This document shows positions 15,497-19,975 of a stretch of DNA of 19,975 bases, piece after piece. Each line of letters opens with the position of its first letter. Positions within the stretch are counted from its first letter, which is position 1. A model generated the notes under the pieces. It was not told the DNA's origin, ran no database searches, and saw nothing but the letters and a program-made list of their open reading frames with translations. Source of the DNA: Sphingobacterium sp. (GTDB lineage: Bacteria > Bacteroidota > Bacteroidia > Sphingobacteriales > Sphingobacteriaceae); NCBI GenBank assembly GCA_030146225.1, contig JASLCA010000084.1, positions 1-19,975 on the forward strand. Direction: 5' to 3'. Made by a program: the position numbers and the translations under genes.

Positions 15497-17040
15497 TGCA
15501 CAAAGCCTTATACCTACTCTTCCTGCTCTGCGCCGGCTTACAGTCCCTGTATGCGCAGCAAGTAGATGATTTTGAGCGTCGGTATAATGAAGTGTACAGT
15601 GCGAAGCTTGCCGTTAGTGTGGAGGATGCCTATAGGATTGCAGACTCCTTGTTGCAATCGGCTAAGAATGATGAGCAGCGCATAAAGTCCTATATGCTGC
15701 TGGCCAATATCAAGCATAGTACAGGAGATATTTCAATGGCAATTTCGCATGTTTTAAAGGCGCAGCGCATTGCCGAGCTGGGCGGTTATGCGGAGTGGGA
15801 GCCTCGAACGGCAGGCTTTTTAGCTACCACCTTTCGGAATATTGGCTTGCTGTCTGAATCCAAAAAATATTTAACAAAGGCCGATCTGGCCAATCAGAAG
15901 CTGCGTAACAGCAAGGGCTATGCCTTGACGCAGGTGTCTATATTGCAGGAGAAAGCTTTCCATGCCGTTGAGGTAGAACTATATGATGTGGCTATCTCCA
16001 TCTTGGAGTCTTGTAAGCCTGTGATGCTCTTGGATACCAGTAGTTTATCCCGAGCGGTCCAGGTAAAGGCTACTACGGATCAACTCCTTGGGGTTTGTTA
16101 CCTACAATTAGGGAAGCTAGACCTAGCAGATTCCCTGTTGCAGGCCTCCTTTATAGGCTTGGATGGCCTCGAAAGCAACTTAGTCCCATATATCTATCGT
16201 GCACGTGCAGAAATCGCTTTAAAGCGTGGGGACCTTGAGGCAGCAAAATTACAGCTGGACTTAGCACAGCCCTATATCCAGAGTTCTAATCGGACTGAGC
16301 TTAAGCAGCTTTTGTACCGGACTTATATAAGGTACTACGATCAGGTGGATATTAGTCTGGCCAATCATTACCGCAGTCTATACCAGAAGCTGAGCGAGGA
16401 GCAGACGGTGCTTACCCGCAAGGTGGCCAATGAACTCTTGGAAAAGGTGCATGCTGAACAGAAAAAGGATGAATTTTGGAGTATTTTGCTGTGGATAGGT
16501 GTAATCCTACTGCTTGCTATCTGCATTTTTATGGCCATCCGTATGCTGCTGGATCGCCGGGCGAAACGGCTGCAGCCTGTGCTTGTTCAAGAGGAGGTCC
16601 TTCCGGTCAGGCTTATTTTGCCCAGCGTAGCTACAGCAACGGATGACAGCGGTATGCATATGGCAAAGGATACTGAAAAAAGGCTCTTAATCCGGCTAAT
16701 CGAGCTGGAGGAGGAGGAGTTTTTCTTGGATCCCAATTTATCCCTCTCCAAGGTGGCTTTATTGATGAATACCAACCAGCGGTATGTCTCTTATATCTTA
16801 AAGGAGCATAAGCATAAAGACTTTAATGAGTATATTCAGTATTGTCGGATTAACTATATTAAAGTATGCCTAGCGCATGATGCAACCTTATTGGATTGTA
16901 AAATCAGCTATATCGCTAGTCTTTGTGGCTTTAACTCACACAGTAAGTTTTTAATAGCCTTTAAGGCGGAGACGGGCTTATTGCCTTCTCGATATATTCA
17001 GAATCTACGCCAATTGAAAGAAAGAAAGGCGCAGCCATAG
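15493..17040 (+). CDS. TPR-TM-HTH regulator: periplasmic TPR sensor with cytoplasmic AraC-type domain
   Basis: The 515-aa protein starts with a signal peptide (ALYLLFLLCAGLQSLYAQQ, residues 5-23). A helical TPR-like region follows (about 25-320; for example IKSYMLLANIKHSTGDISMA and QLLGVCYLQLGKLDLADSLL). A single membrane helix comes next (about 329-349, SILLWIGVILLLAICIFMAI), then a basic stop-transfer stretch (DRRAKR) and a C-terminal AraC-type DNA-binding domain with HTH units at about 416-437 (LSLSKVALLMNTNQRYVSYI) and 469-500 (ISYIASLCGFNSHSKF). The layout implies a periplasmic sensor coupled across the membrane to DNA binding, a design known in Bacteroidota. The start is ATGATG, so 15493 or 15496 both fit; the first overlaps the upstream stop. 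It is the last gene of the cluster. Signal and target genes are not shown by the sequence. Confidence 0.85.
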   Translation: MMHKALYLLFLLCAGLQSLYAQQVDDFERRYNEVYSAKLAVSVEDAYRIADSLLQSAKNDEQRIKSYMLLANIKHSTGDISMAISHVLKAQRIAELGGYAEWEPRTAGFLATTFRNIGLLSESKKYLTKADLANQKLRNSKGYALTQVSILQEKAFHAVEVELYDVAISILESCKPVMLLDTSSLSRAVQVKATTDQLLGVCYLQLGKLDLADSLLQASFIGLDGLESNLVPYIYRARAEIALKRGDLEAAKLQLDLAQPYIQSSNRTELKQLLYRTYIRYYDQVDISLANHYRSLYQKLSEEQTVLTRKVANELLEKVHAEQKKDEFWSILLWIGVILLLAICIFMAIRMLLDRRAKRLQPVLVQEEVLPVRLILPSVATATDDSGMHMAKDTEKRLLIRLIELEEEEFFLDPNLSLSKVALLMNTNQRYVSYILKEHKHKDFNEYIQYCRINYIKVCLAHDATLLDCKISYIASLCGFNSHSKFLIAFKAETGLLPSRYIQNLRQLKERKAQP

Positions 17041-17070
17041 CCTTTGCTGCTGGGCCTTTTGCAGGAGGTG

Positions 17071-17093
17071 TAGGCCGCTTAAATTAAGGCCTA
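17071..17093 (+). terminator. Weak candidate terminator after the regulator cluster
   Basis: TAGGCC (17071-17076) and GGCCTA (17088-17093) pair with an 11-nt AT-rich loop between them, 31 nt after the stop of the last AraC-type gene. Only a short T-run (TTTT, 17101-17104) follows, so termination here is uncertain. Confidence 0.35.
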
Positions 17094-17131
17094 GGCTGTG
17101 TTTTACACAATCTAGCTTTCCTAAAATTCAC

Positions 17132-17139
17132 TATATTTG
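17132..17139 (+). promoter_or_regulatory. Candidate -7 element for ugd
   Basis: TATATTTG is an exact match to TAnnTTTG and ends 16 nt before the ugd ATG, giving a leader of roughly 10 nt. No clear TTG is seen at the -33 distance, so the promoter is incomplete by eye. It suggests ugd is transcribed separately from the regulator genes. Confidence 0.45.
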
Positions 17140-17155
17140 TATATAATACATTTTT

Positions 17156-18541
17156 ATGTCGTTTGAAATAAAGAAAATTTGTTGCATTGGTGCTGGATAT
17201 GTAGGCGGACCTACCATGTCTGTAATTGCAAGTCAATGCCCAGATATAGAAGTTACCATTGTAGACGTTAATCATGAGCGTATTGCGGCTTGGAATAGTG
17301 AGGATATGGATCTCCTGCCGATCTATGAACCTGGGCTTGCAGCCATTGTTTCGGAAGCGCGTGGTAAGAATTTGTTTTTTTCTACTGATGTCGCTAAAGC
17401 CATTGCAGATGCTGACATGATCTTTATATCCGTCAATACCCCAACCAAGAATTATGGTAAAGGTAAGGGGATGGCGGCTGATCTAAAATATATTGAGCTT
17501 TGCGCGCGACAGATTGCGGAGGTGGCCACTACGGATAAGATTGTTGTGGAAAAGTCTACGCTGCCTGTTCGTACCGCTGCTGCCTTAAAGAGTATTTTGG
17601 ACAATAGTAGCAATGGGGTTAACTTTCATATTCTATCCAACCCTGAGTTCCTGGCTGAAGGAACCGCTGTTCAAGATCTGTTAAACCCGGATCGGGTGCT
17701 GATCGGAGGGGAGCATCCTGAAGCCATCCAAGCCTTAGTGGCTATTTATGCGCAATGGGTAAGCCCTGAATTGATTTTGACCACTAATTTATGGTCTTCT
17801 GAACTGTCTAAATTAACGGCGAACGCTTTTTTAGCACAAAGGGTGTCTTCTATCAATGCGATCTCGGAATTGTGTGAAGTTACGGGAGCCAATGTGGATG
17901 AGGTCGCAAAGGCAATAGGCATGGATTCACGTATAGGCCCAAAATTTCTTAAGGCCTCTGTAGGCTTTGGAGGGTCCTGTTTCCAAAAGGATATCTTAAA
18001 TCTCGTGTATATAGCCCGCTCTTACAACCTACATGCTGTTGCGGACTACTGGGATCAAGTTATTATTATGAATGAGCATCAAAAGCGTCGCTTTGCGGAT
18101 AATATTATACAGACTCTTTACAATACCGTTTCGGGCAAGAAGGTGGCGATGCTGGGCTGGGCCTTTAAGAAGGATACCAATGATACGCGGGAGTCAGCGG
18201 CAATCTATGTGGCGGATTACCTGATGAATGAACAGGCAGACCTTGCAGTCTTCGATCCTAAGGTTACCCAGGAGCGTATACAGCTGGATATAGATCAGCT
18301 TAACAGTAGGCCTTCCGAAAGTAATAGGGCGCAGCTAAGGGTTGTTACAGATCCTTATGAGGCTTGTCAGGATGCGCATGCTATTGCTGTCTTAACAGAA
18401 TGGGATGAATTTAAGGATTATGATTGGAAGCGCATTAAGGCGCAGATGAAAAGACCTTCTTTTGTATTTGATGGCCGCAAGCTTTTGGATCGCAAAATGC
18501 TGGAATCACTGGGCTTTATCTATTATGCCATAGGCGAATAA
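17156..18541 (+). CDS. ugd: UDP-glucose 6-dehydrogenase, animal-like long form
   Basis: This enzyme oxidises UDP-glucose to UDP-glucuronate with two NAD+, supplying sugar for capsule, exopolysaccharide or glycans. The 461-aa product shows the Rossmann motif GAGYVGGP (12-19), STLPVRTA (134-141), NPEFLAEGTA with Glu165 (162-171), SELSKLTANAFLAQR with Lys219 and Asn223 (215-229), the catalytic Cys275 in GFGGSCFQKD (270-279), and the C-terminal NAD-domain stretch FKKDTNDTRES (337-347). From memory, the core (about 215-285) is strikingly close to human UGDH, more so than to the shorter bacterial Ugd of E. coli. It is monocistronic by context: 115 nt after the regulator cluster and convergent with ndk, with a strong terminator between. 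No other sugar gene is visible in the window. Confidence 0.96.
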   Translation: MSFEIKKICCIGAGYVGGPTMSVIASQCPDIEVTIVDVNHERIAAWNSEDMDLLPIYEPGLAAIVSEARGKNLFFSTDVAKAIADADMIFISVNTPTKNYGKGKGMAADLKYIELCARQIAEVATTDKIVVEKSTLPVRTAAALKSILDNSSNGVNFHILSNPEFLAEGTAVQDLLNPDRVLIGGEHPEAIQALVAIYAQWVSPELILTTNLWSSELSKLTANAFLAQRVSSINAISELCEVTGANVDEVAKAIGMDSRIGPKFLKASVGFGGSCFQKDILNLVYIARSYNLHAVADYWDQVIIMNEHQKRRFADNIIQTLYNTVSGKKVAMLGWAFKKDTNDTRESAAIYVADYLMNEQADLAVFDPKVTQERIQLDIDQLNSRPSESNRAQLRVVTDPYEACQDAHAIAVLTEWDEFKDYDWKRIKAQMKRPSFVFDGRKLLDRKMLESLGFIYYAIGE

Positions 18542-18561
18542 TCCCTTTAATTACAACCTGT

Positions 18562-18610
18562 TTATACATAAAAAAGGAGGAACAATTTGTTCCTCCTTTT
18601 TTATGTATAA
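18562..18610. terminator. Bidirectional terminator between ugd and ndk
   Basis: A perfect palindrome of 24-nt arms around a single central T (18586): the core GGAGGAACAA pairs with TTGTTCCTCC, flanked by A6 on the left and T6 on the right, and the pairing continues through ATGTATAA. On either strand this reads as a GC-containing hairpin followed by a T-run, so it can stop both the rightward ugd transcript and the leftward ndk transcript. Confidence 0.93.
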
Positions 18611-18620
18611 GTTTTTAGGC

Positions 18621-19040
18621 TTAGAAACGTTCGAATTGCGAGAAGAAGAATGAACCTTCGATTTGTGCATTTTCGTCAGAATCCGAACCGTGAACCGCAT
18701 TTGCATCAATAGATACTGCGTATTTGTTACGGATGGTGCCTTCAGCAGCCTCAGCTGGGTTTGTAGCGCCAATTAATGTACGGAAGTCTTCAACTGCATT
18801 ATCTTTCTCCAAGATAACTGCAACGATAGGTCCTGATGTCATAAATGCTACTAGCTCACCATAAAAAGGTCTTGCTTTGTGAACAGCGTAGAAATTACCA
18901 GCAGTTTCTTCTGTTAACTGGATATATTTCATTGCTACGATTTTAAAGCCGCCAGCGATAATGTCATTCAAGATTGCTCCGATATGTCCGTTTGCTACAG
19001 CATCCGGCTTAATCATTGTAAAAGTTCTGTTAGTTGCCAT
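18621..19040 (-). CDS. ndk: Nucleoside diphosphate kinase
   Basis: Ndk transfers the gamma-phosphate from ATP to other nucleoside diphosphates by way of a phospho-histidine. In the 139-aa product the catalytic residue is His117 in NAVHGSDS. Other nucleotide-site residues are Lys11 (TMIKPDAV), Tyr51, Phe59, Thr93 (GATNPAEAAEGTIR), Arg104 and Asn114. Length and motifs are typical of bacterial Ndk. It is transcribed leftwards from its own promoter candidate, 101 nt downstream of the metallophosphoesterase gene on the same strand, and ends at the strong palindromic terminator 10 nt past its stop. Confidence 0.98.
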   Translation of the reverse strand: MATNRTFTMIKPDAVANGHIGAILNDIIAGGFKIVAMKYIQLTEETAGNFYAVHKARPFYGELVAFMTSGPIVAVILEKDNAVEDFRTLIGATNPAEAAEGTIRNKYAVSIDANAVHGSDSDENAQIEGSFFFSQFERF

Positions 19041-19061
19041 TTGTTTTAATCAAATTTTTTG

Positions 19062-19094
19062 CAAAGGTATGAAATCTATGCAGTAATAATGAAA
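19062..19094 (-). promoter_or_regulatory. Candidate ndk promoter
   Basis: On the minus strand TTTC (19094-19091) is followed by a 21-nt spacer and TACCTTTG (19069-19062), an exact TAnnTTTG match; the -33 box has one mismatch to TTTG. The ndk ATG is 21 nt downstream, leaving a leader of about 15 nt. Confidence 0.6.
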
Positions 19095-19100
19095 CCTTTA

Positions 19101-19117
19101 GCTGATAATTTATCAGC
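19101..19117. promoter_or_regulatory. Perfect palindrome between the metallophosphoesterase gene and ndk
   Basis: GCTGATAA-T-TTATCAGC is a perfect 8-bp inverted repeat. It lies 24 nt past the stop of the metallophosphoesterase gene and just upstream of the ndk -33 box (minus-strand sense). It could be a small terminator of the upstream gene, although no strong T-run follows, or an operator for ndk. The sequence does not decide between these. Confidence 0.4.
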
Positions 19118-19141
19118 ATAGTTTTGGGTTCCTAAATTATG

Positions 19142-19975
19142 TTATACTAAGGGTTTTTCACCTTTAATTAATTCAAAGATAGTGATTTCAGGCAAGATGC
19201 CTACGCGGCCTGGGTAACCCAAGAAGCCATAGCCTACGTTAACATAGAGCTGCTGTTTGTTTTCTTCATATAGTCCCGCCCATTCCTTGTAAATATACTT
19301 GGCTGGACTCCATTTAAAGTGCTCTGTACGCACCCCAAATTGCATCCCATGGGTATGACCTGCAAACATAACATCTACATCCGTATCCATCACCTGAGCA
19401 CGCCAATGCGAGGGATCATGGGATAGCAACAGCTTCACGGCTGACTCTTCAGTGCCCAGCAAGGATTTTGCCAGGTCTCCTTTTTTAGGAAACCTACCGG
19501 TGCCCCAGTTTTGAACCCCAGCTATACTTAGCTCGTCACCGCCCATCTTGATCTTCCGATTTTCATCCATCAGGAGATCCCAGCCCATAATCTTATGGGT
19601 GTCAATAAGGTCTTGTAGGTTTTTTTGCTTAGCAGGAGAGTCTTCTTTTCCAAAGTAATAATCTCCATAGTCATGGTTCCCCAATACGGAAAATACACCT
19701 AGGTCAGACTTTACCTTGCTAAAGATATCTTGGTAATCCCGCATTTCATTGGCGAGGTTGTTTACTAAATCGCCTGTGAAAAAGGTGATGTCGGCTTTTT
19801 CATTTAATAGCATCTCTATCCCACCTAAAACGGATTTCTTATTGTAAAATGAACCCGAATGCACATCTGATATTTGCGCAATGCGCATGCCATGAAAGGA
19901 GGCTGGGAGATTCGGGAGATAAAGCTTCTGTCTTCTTAATTGATAATCGTATCCGCCAGAGATAACACCCCAAGC
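19142..19975 (-). CDS. Metallophosphoesterase, 5' part beyond the window (partial)
   Basis: This is a calcineurin-like metallophosphoesterase. The frame stays open to the window edge: 29 codons precede the first internal Met (complement of 19886-19888), including GVISGGYDYQLRRQ and LYLPNLPASFHG, which read naturally into MRIAQISDVHSG. The gene therefore starts outside the window, and the internal ATG should not be taken as the start. Counting from that Met, the metal ligands are visible: Asp8 and His10 (SDVHSG), Asp40 (TGDLVNN), Asn71-His72 (GNHDYGD), His157 (SHDPSHW), and His178 and His180 (GHTHGMQFG). Related Bacteroidota proteins usually have N-terminal membrane helices before this domain, which would lie off-window. 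The substrate is unknown. It is co-directional with ndk but separated by a palindrome and a separate promoter. Confidence 0.9.
   Translation of the reverse strand, partial: AWGVISGGYDYQLRRQKLYLPNLPASFHGMRIAQISDVHSGSFYNKKSVLGGIEMLLNEKADITFFTGDLVNNLANEMRDYQDIFSKVKSDLGVFSVLGNHDYGDYYFGKEDSPAKQKNLQDLIDTHKIMGWDLLMDENRKIKMGGDELSIAGVQNWGTGRFPKKGDLAKSLLGTEESAVKLLLSHDPSHWRAQVMDTDVDVMFAGHTHGMQFGVRTEHFKWSPAKYIYKEWAGLYEENKQQLYVNVGYGFLGYPGRVGILPEITIFELIKGEKPLV

Noticed and set aside
17045..17093. Insertion sequence or attachment site in the regulator/ugd spacer
   Set aside because: There are short repeats but no transposase, integrase, tRNA gene or target-site duplication.
19142..19888. Metallophosphoesterase starting at the internal Met (248 aa)
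   Set aside because: The frame continues open for 29 codons to the window edge with natural-looking sequence, so the true start is off-window.
1..19975. CRISPR arrays, tRNA/rRNA genes, riboswitches, phage or toxin-antitoxin genes
   Set aside because: I looked for regular repeat-spacer patterns, cloverleaf-like structures and family motifs and found none; most of the window is dense protein-coding sequence.

Overview
The window reads as chromosomal DNA of a Bacteroidota bacterium, most likely a member of the Sphingobacteriaceae (Sphingobacterium/Pedobacter-like; genus not certain). The grounds are a short NuoG without the large C-terminal domain, starts without recognisable Shine-Dalgarno sequences, several TAnnTTTG-type -7 promoter elements, secreted TPR proteins with signal peptides ending in AQ, and membrane-anchored AraC-type regulators.

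Left half (20-10209, all + strand): the distal ten genes of a respiratory complex I operon, nuoE-F-G-H-I-J-K-L-M-N, tightly packed with gaps of 0-40 nt. Genes nuoA-D presumably lie just left of the window. E, F and G form the NADH-oxidising arm, I is the 2x[4Fe-4S] connecting subunit, and H, J, K, L, M and N form the proton-pumping membrane arm. NuoG is the notable member: only 336 aa, with an altered cysteine pattern at the site matching the extra N7 cluster of E. coli. A hairpin followed by a T-run lies after nuoN.

Middle: rarA (- strand, 10235-11515) converges on the nuo operon. A divergent gene (11835-12992) encodes a secreted TPR protein of unknown role. After a 462-nt AT-rich spacer comes a three-gene cluster (13455-17040) whose start and stop codons overlap. 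All three products are predicted membrane-anchored AraC-family transcription factors: two with 6-7 N-terminal membrane helices, and one with a periplasmic TPR domain, a single TM helix and a cytoplasmic HTH. This is the least conventional part of the window. Its spacer holds a good promoter candidate whose -33 box sits inside a short direct repeat and abuts a dyad, a plausible operator.

Right end: a UDP-glucose 6-dehydrogenase gene (+) very like the animal enzyme, a near-perfect 49-nt palindromic terminator shared with the convergent ndk gene (-), and the 5'-truncated gene of a probable membrane-anchored metallophosphoesterase (-) that runs off the right edge. I saw no RNA genes, insertion sequences, CRISPR arrays or phage genes.
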